Below are positions 23,456 to 35,795 of a stretch of DNA of 64,000 nt, piece by piece. Position numbers and translations under genes: made by a program. Below the pieces are notes generated by a model. The model saw nothing but the letters and a program-made list of their open reading frames with translations, did no database searches and was not told the origin of the DNA. The DNA is from Punica granatum (lineage: Eukaryota > Streptophyta > Magnoliopsida > Myrtales > Lythraceae): assembly GCF_007655135.1 (NCBI RefSeq), contig NC_045132.1, forward strand, positions 26,034,354 through 26,098,353, given 5' to 3'. The stretch's first letter is position 1. Each line of letters opens with the position of its first letter.

Positions 23456-23830
23456 TCAGTTCGTGCTCTTCTTTGAGCCGTGAAGTTCGGTGTTGAGGAA
23501 GCCGAGCAAGACGGTGCTCTTGCACCTCGGGCACTTGGGGCTGACCTCGGAAAGCATCACATACATGAGGCACCGAGGGCACCCGACCAGAACCATCGAC
23601 GTCACGGCCGTCGACTCCAGGCTGCTCGAGTACCCAAAACTGTTTGCTTTAGTTGTGGCCTGATGATCAGCAGCAGTAGGCCCACATGAGAAGCAAGAGC
23701 TCTCGTGCGATGAAGGGGGAGATGTGTACTCCAACGTCTCGAGCACACCTTCCCGGCCGTTTGACCTCGGTGGCGAGAGGTTGAGCTTCAACTCTAGCTG
23801 TGGGCTGTTTGCTCTTTTAGTACTCATCAT
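23456..23830 (-). CDS. GIR1-like EAR-motif transcriptional co-repressor
   Basis: A 124-residue single-exon frame. The N-end holds QLELKLNLSPPRS, an LxLxL EAR repression motif. A Ser-rich linker leads to the conserved block TSMVLVGCPRCLMYVMLSE and KCPRCKSTVLLGFL, with two CPRC pairs that look like a zinc-ribbon knuckle. This matches Arabidopsis GIR1/GIR2, which interact with GLABRA2 and TOPLESS to repress root-hair genes. TTTATTCAG lies five bases before the ATG, so the leader probably contains an intron. The second Met would give one residue fewer. Confidence 0.85.
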   Translation of the reverse strand: MMSTKRANSPQLELKLNLSPPRSNGREGVLETLEYTSPPSSHESSCFSCGPTAADHQATTKANSFGYSSSLESTAVTSMVLVGCPRCLMYVMLSEVSPKCPRCKSTVLLGFLNTELHGSKKSTN

Positions 23831-24199
23831 CTCCTGAATAAATTGATCTTACACCTTCCAATAACCAACACATGGGGATATATATAAATGTAAAAGAAAG
23901 TCATATAAGCAAAAGGTATTGTAATGAACGTGCAAAGAATTAAACGTACTCTTTGAGAGGCCACGCCACACGGTTCGTATGCTACTACTAATAATTGTTT
24001 CACTGTCTGAAACTCTTCACTCTTTTCACTCCCAGTGATTCTCGAACCGTATACGGTGAATTCGCCTTGAGCTCTTGGGAGGGGGAAATGACTTGGAGGG
24101 AGGTGAAGTTGGAGCGAATCAGCTAGGGCAAGCTATCGAATATATATATATATATATTAGGTGTAGTTTGAAAGGCATTGTGAAGAGGAGATGGAGATG

Positions 24200-25158
24200 G
24201 GGCTTTATATTTTAATGCACTCATTAATGATGGGTAGGAAAGGAGGGTATGGGGACCTTATTAAGGTGAGAGTGAATTGAATGTGATATATTTAAGAGGA
24301 AGAAGAAAGAAATAGGTATGAAAAAGAAATTGAGGAGAATTAAATGGCATGGAAATTGTTCTAATTCTGGCAAAATCTGCCCACCCCATGTTTGCTGGTA
24401 GGAGGGAAGTATATGGTAATTTTTAGTTATTGCGGTTCCTATTGGCATTTCATTCATTGCCTTGGAGAAGAGTCATTTGTGTGTCTGGGCCTGTCCCGAT
24501 TGTCCATTCATATGCTTAAATCCATCGACCTAACGGCTGTTGCCTTCCTTCCCTCGCCTTCATGCAGTTCGCGCCATTAATACCCGACTTAATGACGGTC
24601 TCAGAAACCACAGTTTTCACATCATCATCTGAATCCGTGATGATGACTGCTGGTTACAGAGCAATCCTTGTACTAGGCTCATGGACGGATTCAACTTCAG
24701 AATTGAAATGTTGATTATCGCTCCAACTCGACGTTTCCAATGCAGAAGTGTTGCAGTAGCTTCTTCTGCATGCAGTAGCTAAAGAAGTTTATGAACTGTT
24801 TGGCTGCAACTCGATAGATTTCTTTCTTTCTTTTTTCTGTCTGTCCTGTCTCATAAATGGGACCAACAACATCCCATGTTAATGCAGGCCACCATCCGTT
24901 CATCCAAACCTCCCTTCACAGTTAATACCACTGCTTGTCTATCCTTTTCAAGTGAATCGGATCAACAGTCTCCTCTTAGTACTCCCGTATGACTGGTTTT
25001 CAATCTCGGGCGAACCTTACTATATATAGAAAGAAAGTCTAACACATGAATTATATTATATATTATAAAATGTACCAGAGTTCCAAATGTCTGAATGCCT
25101 GTTTCACGTGGTTTGTGCGCATCATGGCAACTACAAATTAGAAGTTTCACCTGAGGCT

Positions 25159-25200
<42 letters not shown>

Positions 25201-25650
25201 GGCTATACTAGAAAACATTCAAAAAACATTAAAACCTAGTTTCTTTATCCAAAGTTCCATTACAGACATCAAATATCAGTCCCATTGAAGAGCCGGTCCA
25301 GTTCAGATGGGACTGTTCAAGGCGTTCATTTACTTCCATGCACTGGGTGTCTAACTACCCAACACTAAAACACGCGCACACACACATGTTAATATATATA
25401 CATCCCCACCAGCTTATATTCATGAAGCATTTATGTGGCTCCGTGAGTGCAAATTGTGGGTGAAACAGTAGATGCAAGAAAATATCTTCTTCATTTGAAT
25501 TTGCTAACGTTTGGTGCACCAAACCAATAATCTCACAGAAAGTGAGTCGTCTCGTCTGTAGTTTAGGCAGTGGAGTGATATCATACAAACGACAAAGCAT
25601 GCATGGTCATCAATTCTGGGGTCAGCAGTGAGTTAGGAAAAGGAAAAGAA
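24200..25650. other. Intergenic stretch with a 40-base G homopolymer
   Basis: This contains the GIR1-like gene's upstream DNA, then unassigned sequence and the 3' flank of the small membrane-protein gene. Frames at 24224-24457, 24715-24903 and 25355-25600 have no features that support them. Confidence 0.55.
25159..25198. repeat. Poly-G homopolymer, 40 bases
   Basis: Forty consecutive G residues after GAGGCT and before TTGGCT. Pure G runs this long are very rare in plant genomes and could form G-quadruplexes. The length could also be an assembly or gap-filling artefact. Confidence 0.95.
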
Positions 25651-25678
25651 GATTTTGGAGACCGGATTCCATCCTGGG

Positions 25679-26351
25679 TCAATCCTCGAGGATCTGTTGC
25701 CGCTCCAGCTCGATAATTTGCTCTGTAAGAGAAGTTACAGTGTTGTTCCTAGTCTCCTTATCTGCCCTGCATTGCAGCAGCTGCCTCCTGAGGCTCTGGA
25801 CGAGTTCGTTAAGTTTCTGAATATTTTTCTCTTGCGATAGGATGATCTGCACGTGACAAGAGAAAGATATAATTATCTGCATAACCTGATTACTAGAAGT
25901 CAGCAAATCACTTCTATAGAGGGAGCCAAGGGAGACAAAAGTAAGGACTTTCGAGCGTTCTTCTCAAACTCCTTTATCAACATTTGCAAGCATCTATTTA
26001 TCATGTTCTTGAATAAGAGAGGATGCAAACTGCAAGCTTTAGCTTCCTTTTACTGCGGGAATGAAAATGGAGCTAGCTCAATTGACGTTGATTCAGGAAG
26101 AAAAGAACAATAGCCGAGATATTCACCTAACACAATAAGAAAGCAGAAGTTATCAGAGCAAGGAATGAATGTGCAGGGCAAGTACTTCACACCTTCTCTT
26201 TAACAGCTTCTTGACGCTCGGAAATCTGGTATTGCTTTTCGGAGATGCTTGGGGTGGGCTCTGGGTCTACGAGAAGAGGCTGCTTCCACTCTAACTGAGA
26301 AGTGATTATGAGCACGAGCAGCAGAAAGGCAAGCAGCATCGGCCTGGACAT
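25679..26351 (-). CDS. Small single-pass membrane protein with C-terminal coiled coil
   Basis: Two coding exons, 26351-26193 and 25846-25679, both phase 0, total 108 aa. Residues 5-18 (MLLAFLLLVLIITS) form a hydrophobic signal-anchor. A short linker (WKQPLLVDPEPTPSISEKQ) follows. The rest is heptad-like: ISERQEAVKEK across the junction into ILSQEKNIQKLNELVQSLRR, ending ELERQQILED. It looks like a conserved plant gene of unknown function, probably anchored in the secretory system. Leader sequence probably reaches to about 27000. I cannot assign a named family. Confidence 0.75.
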
Positions 26352-27140
26352 ATTTAAAGGATCTCGTGGAGCCTGTCCAACGGTTTCACATAGAGGAGAA
26401 TTAGTTTCAAAACCTCTCCAACATGCATATTTACACGTCTAGCAAAATTATCAATGCTTCAATCAACGCGAATCACTTCGTTTCTCCTAAACTATCGGAT
26501 TGACGCCTAGCTCAATCAGAACAAGCTAATAATCTGCCAGAATCCCACCAGAAACTCAGAGACAAAACCATCAAAATTTGGTGCAAGATTGTTGCTCATC
26601 CCTAAGAAATGAAAGCCAAAGTAATCATTAACAAGTACATTAAAATTATCTAGTGAGATACACTGTGACTCATCAACCAGCAAGTTCAGAGGAATATGCA
26701 GAATACAATTTCATGAAGCGAGCCCTAAAAAAAAAAAAATCCAGCTTTGGCTGCGAGAAATAGAGAAAAATGCAAAAAAAATTTTAAAAAAAAATATTGA
26801 CTTGACTCGATCTACTCATTGGATTTAGCGAGAATCGGAGACCCAATTCAGGAATTTGACGAGATCGCCATGCCCATGTTCCGGATTTTCATTCATTTCG
26901 AATCAGGGGGAACTGAGAATGAGCTCGGGAACAGAGGGATCGAGTAGGGTCAAAGGAAGAAGTTTACCCCAGATTGGTGTTTAGAGAGGAACCGCGAGCT
27001 CGTGATTGATCAAACCCATCTGGCGAACTGACTCGACTTTGAGCTCTCGCATGCTGAATTTCGCGGCGGACGGACAATGGGCAACGGCGTGTTCGTTTGT
27101 TCCTCTTTTGTCTGCTTAACCGGGCTAAGACTTTTGATTC

Positions 27141-27177
27141 ATTGATTTATTTATTTATTTATTTATTTATTTATTTT
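27141..27177. repeat. (TTTA)n microsatellite
   Basis: A run of TTTA tetranucleotides just upstream of the leader of the small membrane-protein gene. Confidence 0.9.
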
Positions 27178-30100
27178 GGGTTGTATGATTCATTCATTTT
27201 CGTAAGAATTCAACAAAATGGGAAAATTAGGGAAAATCGAAAGATACTAGTAGCTTTCGCCCCTGCATGGACAGTTTGAAAATCATTTCATATCAAGTGA
27301 TCATTCGATTCGATGATCTTACGTCTTCTTCACACACACGTGTATTTTACAATATCTTTGTGCTTTATATAATTTTTTGTAATTCCAAAGTGGAATATAT
27401 ATATATATATACGTGAAGATTGCCGAACCCACAAAAAAAAAAATACTAACTCCCTCAAATTTCAAAGCAAGGATAGATTGCATATCGAAATTTCGCTGAA
27501 CCCGCCAGAAAAAAAAAATAAAATTAACATTTGAAAAAAAGGAAGTAGTCGATAAAGAAAAAAATGGGAGGAATTATTTTCCACAGTAATATACTAAGCT
27601 TATAATTTTTTTTTTCCTCTTTTGGGGCCATAATTTATAAGCTTAGTATTGTGGCCACTGAATGTTTGAATTAAGCCAATGCATACTACTAACCTGCTGG
27701 GCTAAGGGATTTGGGTTGATTTTGGGCTTTAGCATTCACGTGCCATAGCCCAGCCCGTAAAATTGTTTTATCACCTCCTTGTCTGTTCATCTTTTTCCTA
27801 TGGCACTGTCAGAGCTGCATGCACTCTCTGCTCTGCTTCTTGCCCAGTTTTTCACTGCAGTTGACGCTGGCTAGCGTTTTCTTCTTCTTTTTTTTTTTTT
27901 TTTTGTTCTTGTCCATCTCTCTTTGGCGAAGTTTAGCATGCGAAGTGCTTCGCATGAGGTCTCCTTAGCTTGGTGAGCTCTCGTTATTCCTTTTGCCCCA
28001 CTTTCGTCTCTGCTTTTCACTCTTCTTATGGTCGGCGATTCCTTTTTGTTCTCCTTTTGTTTGTGTCGGTCGTTCGATTTTCAATTAATCAAGCAGGAGA
28101 CATTCTCGCGAGCATGCATTGTCCGTATCGTTCTCGATCCTCCTGATCTCTCCTTCTGGGGCCAGGCTTTCCGATTTTCACTTCCTTGCAGACTCGGGGA
28201 ATGTAAACAGCGGGTATGCCCGAGCTGATTCTTTGTTGTTCATCTATCTATTCTTTCGATTCTCTCCTCTCTGATTATGTTTCTAGGTTTTCTGATACTC
28301 AGTATGTCTCTGTCTATCCGATCAAGTTTAGACCGTGAAGATAGTTATACTTGTTCTGTGTATACTTCAGATGAGTGTGAAGGAGCCTGTCCTACTCATA
28401 AGTTGGGTAAGTATCTTCATATTCTGTTTTTTTTTTCTTTAGAAAAAGGAGTCCATTATGTTATCCATCGACAATGCATATCTGTTGCTTCTCGAGTGCA
28501 TGCTTATTCTGTCTTCATCTGCCTTGTGAGCTTTAGATAAATATGACTATTTGGAAAAACAAAAACTGACCTACTGCAGCTTACGAATGTATGTGATTTA
28601 TATTTATGAATGTTATAATTTTTCTTTTAGTTAAAAGCTACTCGCATGTTCGACGTAACAAAGTTATTCTTGATTGTCTTGCTTATGTAGATGGTGGGTT
28701 TTAGTGCAAAAGGTGAGATGATCAGATTGAATTCCATCTTTCACACTGGAAATTCTGTCTTCTAAATTGTTTTTCATAAGTTGCTTTTTATCCTTTAATA
28801 CTTGCGTTTGTTGTAATATTGCTTGCCTACCCAATCGGATATTTTTCTTCTTCTTCTTTTTTTCGGTCTTAGTTTCTTCTATCAAAGTTCAATAATAAAT
28901 AATAAGGCCATTGAAATTTCCTTAAAGGTGGCTGTATTCTAATCAAAATATACAGTAACAAAGCTATTGACACATATTAAGTAGCGTATTTATAAGACAA
29001 TGTCATTACATCTACTAGAAAAAAGCACATTCATACACATCTAAAAGCTAAAGAAAAAATATAATATTGAATATGCATTGATGATTGGCCTCTTGCTTCA
29101 AGTAACCTCTTCTCGAGGACTTCATTTACTTCTCCTAAAAGGACATAATCTGTTAGAAGAAGAATTGGGAGAAAAACATTGTAACTTAGCGTACAAAATG
29201 AAAGAGGTCTCCGTTTTTAGTTTGAGTGTTAGATATTGGCATATAATTTAGTAACAATAACCGTATTTACACTATTACAATACATAGAACGGAAAGAAGG
29301 GGGGGAAAAGCTGATAGTAAAAAGAGAAAAGAAAAACATGTTGCAAATGTATCCATCATGAGAATCTTGCTACAAAGAACCATTTCTCAGAGGCTCCACA
29401 CTCCTCTCAAAATAGATAAAATAGAATTATATGGTAGAAGAAGAGTTGGGCGAAAGTAGCATCATCTGTTAGAAGAATGGTGGGGAGAAAAATTATAAGT
29501 GTAAACAAAGATGGAAGGTTAAAAGATATTTGCATATATTTCTCGTAACATAACTATTTTTATATTTTGTCTGTAATTATACTAAGAACGGAAAGGGGAG
29601 AAAACATAATTAACAGGACAATGGATATGTAACATATGCTTCAATGATGTGCTTCTTGTTTGACGATCCTCTTGTTAAGTGCTCTTGGTTACTTAAGGGA
29701 AACAAACAGCAGGTAAAGTGTTTTTTACCGAGTTACACTCTTCTGTTAGTGCAGCTTCAACCTCCCTGGAAAAACTGCAAAAGAGAACAGCAATAAGGTA
29801 ACCTGAACTGTCAAGTTTCGTCTTATGTATGAAAGTAAAATTTAGACAAATAACTTCTTTCTCAATCTCACCCCTTGCTGCTGTCTTTTGTATCAGCTTA
29901 TGTAGGAACTTGCTTTGCTAGAGAGAAGCTAAAAGACAACAATTAAATAGCACAGTAAGTCACTATAGACTTCAGTCAAATGCTTTAGTTAGCCGCCAAA
30001 AATTGGAGATGCAGCTTCATCTTCCTTTGGAGCTACTGCAACAAAGAACAAAAATCATGTGAATTACCAGCCAAAAAGTTTCTTTTAAAGCAAGTGTCAT

Positions 30101-30738
30101 GAATAAAATACAAAGAAAGAAATGAACATAAGCCGCTGTCAACCTCTGCTTCTCTTTTAAGTTGAGCCTCTACATCTGTCATCTTGGCTTTTTTTCACCT
30201 AAACCTTCATTCTTTTCTTTGTGTTTTAAATCTGAACGGAGAAGGGAAGTAGAAAGCCAGCTGCACATGCAAGCCATCTGTGAAAAGTCTATGGAGATGG
30301 TACAGAGAGTGAATGAATGGAGCACAACTTACTAAGAGGTATTTTTCAAGGTGAGCATCTATCTTCATGTTGATGGTTTCTTTTTCAGTCTCAATTCTCA
30401 AGCCACCAGCAGAATGGCTACCTATATAAAGTAAATTGGGTTGGCTCCTCTTTTCTTTTTTCTTTTTTTCCTTTTTTTTTCTTTTTAAATTTATCGTCTT
30501 GTATACAGTGATGCCTATCCCCTTGCCACCAAAAGTATAGGATTTTGTCTTCTCATGTAAGAAGATAGGTTTGAAATTTGCAAAATTGATAGAGTTTGTG
30601 ATATTTGTAATGTTTTTATTGTATTATATTGTCTTGAGGAAGGTATTGAGAGTAGAAAAATTGATTCCTACTCTCCACCAGGAAGTCCAAAACTTTATTT
30701 GTATATGATTCTTTGTAGATCATTTGTAGATTACGGTT

Positions 30739-30770
30739 AACTAGGTACAATCCCGCGAATTGTGCGGATG
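30739..30770 (-). mobile_element. Helitron-like 3' terminus
   Basis: Read on the minus strand, the hairpin CCGC-loop-GCGG (inside ATCCGCACAATTCGCGGGAT) is followed by TGTAC and then CTAG with a T after it. That is the 3' architecture of plant Helitrons. The element would extend to higher coordinates. No 5' end or helicase is identifiable. Confidence 0.4.
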
Positions 30771-30799
30771 ATTAGAGAAATTAATAAAATATAATAATT

Positions 30800-31256
30800 T
30801 TGATATATATATATATATATATATGTAGAGAAATTATTTAATTTCTCGAGATCGGATTATATTAAAAGAACTTTTAATATATTATTGGAAAATATATAAA
30901 AAAAAAATATTTTATGGAGAACTTTTAATACATATTTGAGATATTAATATAAATTTACTTGTTATGATTGTATTAAAATTTGAATATTCAAATACAATTA
31001 ATTGGTATGATTGTATTGAATTTTTAATAAAAAAATTAATTGTTACGATTTGTATTAAAATTTAAATATAATTATTTGATATATATATATATATATGGAG
31101 AAATTATTTAACTTTTCGAGATCAAATTATATTAAAAACTTCAAATATTTATTGGAAATATAAAAAATTTATTTTAGAGAAAACTTTAAATTTATCTATG
31201 ATTTTTAATATAAAATTTACTGTTATAATTGTGTTAAAATATAAATATTCAAATGC
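30800..31256. repeat. Two degenerate direct repeats of about 200 bp
   Basis: Both units start with an AT run followed by GAGAAATTATTTAA(T/C)TT and CTCGAGATC or TTCGAGATC. Both end with ATTCAAAT. They begin at about 30800 and 31078 and may be internal to the Helitron-like element. Confidence 0.6.
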
Positions 31257-31451
31257 ACGAATCTCTTTTCAACAAAAAAATCATTAGTAATCGAGAAGAC
31301 ACTTACCAAGAGTTGGGGGTTAGCAATTGAAACTCCCATGATTTGCACTGCACTCAACCATGGGCAGGTTAGCAAGGGTTAGCAATGGAATTTTCACGTC
31401 TCGTCCTTCAGCTTTTATAAATTATAAATAGATAGTTCATAAAAAAAATTC

Positions 31452-31633
31452 ATCAAGAAAGATATTATTGTCTTTTGTAATAAAAAAAAGATATATATCA
31501 ATATAACCGGAAAAAAGAGAGAATATTAATTTGAATAAAATTAATCAAGAAAGATATTATTGTCTTTTGTAATAAAAAAAGATATATATAAATATAACCG
31601 GAAAAAAGAGAGATATTAATTTGAATTACTCCG
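31452..31633. repeat. Two tandem copies of a 92-bp repeat
   Basis: Copies start at 31452 and 31544 with ATCAAGAAAGATATTATTG. Both contain ATATAACCGGAAAAAAGAG and are nearly identical, so the duplication is young. Confidence 0.88.
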
Positions 31634-32450
31634 ATGAGAATTTTCCTTTTATAGGCTAAGTGTAATCATTTTGAATTACCCTCAATTTGTGATCATCTAA
31701 CTCTTAAAATCTCCGATAATGTACCTAATAATTTTCTCCTTGAATGTCAATTCATGGCCCCCAGTGAAGTCTTGGTTGTTTCCGACAATTCGAGGGTATA
31801 TCTTCTATACAATATTTCTGGGTCCTTTAGTCTTTGTTTTTTTGTCGACGTAAACATACTTAAATTTCAAAGCTCATTTATCACAAAGTACTTTCAATCC
31901 AAAAAAGTATAACACAATGCGCTCCTTCTAATGATTAATATGAAATTTCAAATTCGATATTCATTCGAGAGAGTACCGGTATCATTTATTAATTATTAAA
32001 AAATTGTTATAGTATAACCGAAATACTTCAGGCTATTTTTTTTCTTGAAGTCTGACCTGTGATCTCATAAATCATAATAATATACTGAAAAAAAAAGGCT
32101 CATTTCCCATACTCTCTTGGTAGAGTTTCACACCATATACCCTTCACAATCTATCCTAATCCTAATATGAATTACATTATAACCTTTCACAATCTATATC
32201 ACATAAAAAGCACACAAGCAACTTTAAGGGTTTTGACCCCTAATGATTAAAAAGGAGCTCATGTATCCATCCGATCCCGAATTCAAAACCCTTTGAAACC
32301 ACTGAAGCGCATTTGACGTGATTACCAGTTCCATATGCCACCAGTGGTTCACAGAACCTAGATTAGTCGGACGAAGCTTGACATCCCAGGTTAAAAAAAA
32401 AAAACGCACACAAGCAGCGCCAAAAGTTGATGTACTTGGAGGGAGTGCAC

Positions 32451-34718
32451 TCATCCTGATTTTCCTGATCTCCCCATCAGAAACACAGCCAGCAGCACCA
32501 AAGCCACGACCGCCATCATTGCCCAAACTCGCTGCCGGACCGTCTTCCCTGCAAAGATAGTAGTGACCAGACACGACGGGTACCACAACGACGACTGGCT
32601 TGAGCCCTTGTCCTTCCCTGCGTTGTAGTCCTTGTCGTTGCCATCAATCCACAGTGAGTCCATTGCTCCGGCTATGCTGGCGCTTCCAGGTAGTTGTGTT
32701 TCCAGACCCGGCTCATTGAACTTGACCCTTCTGTTTACTCCGCACGGGATTGGATCTGTGGGCGTGAGTGCCAGCAGGGACTGCTGGGATGCCCTCTCAC
32801 CCTCGAGCCTGCTCTTCTCCATCATCAGGACATTCGGGGTTGCTGACACTGCAGATTCATCCAGTTCGATGATGTCGTCCTTGAGGATGTCAGCGTAAAA
32901 GTCCTCGTCTTCATCAGAATCCTAAAGTTGAACAATTCAAGAAATTCAGCACCAAGCCGTGAATCATAGCCTTAAAAGTGGAACAAGCGGTCTAAATATG
33001 GTCGGCCCTGCCACCCATTGCTCAGATAGTTCGTGTTAGATGATTGAAGAATCCGTTCCATCAAATGAAATAAAGCTAAGAGAGTGAAGATAAAAGTTTG
33101 GACCTTCTTATGGCTCGAGGACGCAGCTTGTGCACCCTCGTTCAATAATTTCTCTCTCGACTCAGAAGTAGAGTCTAGCTGCTCAACCGAATGCGAGTCG
33201 TAACTGCTCGAAGTCCACCTTGCCTGGGGTCCAGTGAGTGTCTTGTCACCTTCAGAGATACCCATTTGATCAGTCACACCTTCCGACCCAAGATGATCGG
33301 GGTTCCCCATATCGGTCGCTTGCCTCTGAGTAGCAGATCCTCTATTCGAGGCATCATTAAGGCGGAATTCGGTATTCCTCCTCAGACGGCATACGACCGG
33401 GGCGTCCTGAAAATTCACGGAGAGGCCAGAATCTATCAGACATTTTAGCAAATAATCACCGTATAGAGTTAAAAGAGTCTCTTGAAGAGCTTAAGAGCGA
33501 ATGTCAAAACACGAGGGTCACCTGAGACTTCCCATGCGTGCAATACTCATGCATGATCCACTCCGTCCTTTCTCCTTTGGGTGCACGGCCCAGGTGGAAT
33601 ACGAGGGTCCTCTTCGTGCCGATCACGTTGTTGCCGGATTTTACGTTGCGTTCTTTCCCGGTGGCCTTCCAGTACCCGAGCTCCGTGGCTCTCCTACTCT
33701 GGGAACCATTCGGGTACTTCCTCCCACGAGCCGAGAAGAAGAACCACTCGTTGGGGGATTGAATGACCGACTTACCTGATTAGCAAGCAAAGCAGCACCC
33801 AAGAAGTCGGGAAACAAAGAAGAACAATCAGCAAGTATCTCAAACAACCGCTCAAACTATACAAGCAAATGGCCAGAGACTTGCTTCGCTTCCTCGTTAT
33901 AATTAATACCGTACAATATGTCACCAAAAATCAGAAGCTCAAATCTTTTTGCGAGCAATCGACGGAAATAACCACGCTCAAGTTCTCACGTCTCGATAGG
34001 AAAATCAGTAAGATTATCAACAGATCTTGATTTTTATCTAGACATCAGCAAGTTTTGTTCGGAGCCTGTTAAATAGCAGAGTCCCACATCAATTTGGGGT
34101 AAAAATTAGCCAAATCTGGGCAGACGGAATTTTTGAGTTTGAATTGACTGAGACTCAATGAGAAGCTACCTATCTAAGAGCCTTAAAAGGAAGAAAAACA
34201 AGGGGCGATATCGGAACTTCATTCGAATCTTACTGTATCTCCAAGGTTGTCCTATGAAACTGAACTCATCTACGACAAGTCAAAAGTCATTTTTCAACAG
34301 CTTTCATGCGTTTGTTTTTACCCACGAGCACGCACCGTTATTGACCAATTTCAAGTGGTCTCTCATATGCTTTGTCGCCTTCTTTCCGTTTCCGCCGCAA
34401 ACAAACACATAGAATAAAGCAGATGCTCCCTCCCAATATCATACAGTGCGCAAGCAAAGCGAAAAACAGAGACAAAAGATAATTGACCGGAGAGGACAGG
34501 ACAGGACAGGACAGGAGAGGAAGCTAACCAGGCAAGTCCCAGGGCTCGTGACGGCAAATCTCGATCTCGGAAATGACCTCGACGCTCTTCTCGCAGCCCT
34601 CCATCTTCTTCCTGAGGTAGTACGAGATGAGCTCCTCGTCGGTGGGGGAGAACCTAAACCCCGGGAAGCTCGACGATGCCGCTATGGATATCTGCGTCTC
34701 CTGCGACGGACCCGCCAT
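32451..34718 (-). CDS. Membrane-tethered NAC transcription factor (NTL8/ANAC040-like)
   Basis: Four coding exons: 34718-34529, 33775-33522, 33406-33104 and 32921-32451, total 405 aa. The NAC domain (about residues 18-150) contains [50 protein letters not shown] and RTEWIMHEY. The variable C-terminal region is acidic and Ser-rich ([20 protein letters not shown]). A hydrophobic segment [15 protein letters not shown] lies 9-25 residues from the end. Such NTL proteins stay on a membrane until proteolysis frees the NAC part to enter the nucleus, typically in salt, cold or germination control. The N-terminus resembles the ANAC040/060/089 group. A (GGACA)n stretch lies in intron 1 next to the first donor. 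Confidence 0.92.
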
Positions 34719-35484
34719 TACCTTCTAGCTCCTTCCTTCACCTCCTTCTCCTCTCTGTCTGTCTGTCTCTCTTGTCTGGTGGGTTTTCGCTTTCTGTTTA
34801 TGCAGGTCGTACGTCTACCAAAGAACCTCCAAAATTGGGGGGAAAAGAACTAGCAGAAAAGTTCGAAGCTTTTCCCTGCGGAGAAGGGAGAGAATAACAG
34901 AATCGGAAAGGAAACAGGTGAAACACCAAGGCGGAACCTTTGGTTGAGACAGACAATCGGTTTCAGACAAAACTCTCTCTCTCTGTATGTGTATGTGTAT
35001 GTTGTGCGTATGAGGGTTCGGTATCTCTGGCTGCTCTGTGCTTTGCTTGTGTGGGGGGAAGTGTCAGAGAGCAGAGAGCAGAGAGCACGGAGAGGAAGGA
35101 AGGAGAGGGGGCAGACAGAGAGGCGACGTGCTGAGTGAGGCGGCGTTCTCAAGCGGCACGTTATACCGTTCGTGCCACGTGGGATCTCCCGCGTTAATCT
35201 GGTGTTTCTTTTCTTTCTCCCGAGAAAATATTCAATGACATTCGTGACCGGGGAAAAAAAATTAAGGCAACGAAAAAAAAAATGATAATCAGAATATTTG
35301 AAGGCGAAAAACCGGCCTCTCAATAATCCCACAACTATTCACATCAAGACATTTTGATTGCTTCTCTCCCCCTTCTCATATAATTTTCTTCAAAAAAGTG
35401 GGGATATAATGCAATAGTGCATGACTTGTCTGACATTTAGAGGCTTCGAGTACAATTGACGTGGTGTCCCTTTGCTATATTGAT

Positions 35485-35795
35485 ATTGTATTTGATAACG
35501 AAATTAAGTTTGATTTAATTTTATTTGAGAGATGAAGACAAAAGTAGTTGAGAAAAATATGTAAGATAAGAAGAAGATAAAAAAGTAATGGTTATATTGC
35601 TGATTTAAGAAAAAAATGTTGAGTAGTTGAGAAAATTTAACATTAAAAAATTAATTATAATAATAGATAAAAAAAAGTATGAGTGAGAATTTTAAAAAAA
35701 CATAAAAAAAAATTAATGATTGTGTTATCGAATTGAGAGAAAAATAAAGTTAAGTTAAGTTAAATTTAATTTTATAAACAAACATATTGAATCTT
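35485..35795. repeat. Family A MITE-like element, intact copy
   Basis: It starts near GTATTTGATAACGAAATTAAG and ends near AATTTTATAAACAAAC, so the ends are imperfect inverted repeats of GTTTGTTTATAAAATTAA. The interior is non-coding. It is the clearest uninterrupted copy for comparison with 20735-21612. Confidence 0.6.

Larger units (their letters stand above)
27060..32450. other. Region without a confident gene
   Basis: The contents are a (TTTA)n run near 27140-27177, T-rich DNA, exon-like fragments on the minus strand at about 29740-30420, a Helitron-like end at 30739, 200-bp direct repeats at about 30800-31256, and a 92-bp tandem repeat at 31452-31633. Frames at 28028-28228 and 28277-28540 end in plausible splice donors but match nothing I know. 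Confidence 0.5.

Noticed and set aside
28277..28540. Frame with DEDSYTCSVYTSDECEGACP-like, Cys-rich sequence
   Set aside because: There is no signal peptide pattern or recognised Cys-rich family, and the second half is T-rich intron-like sequence. It is kept only as an unassigned fragment.
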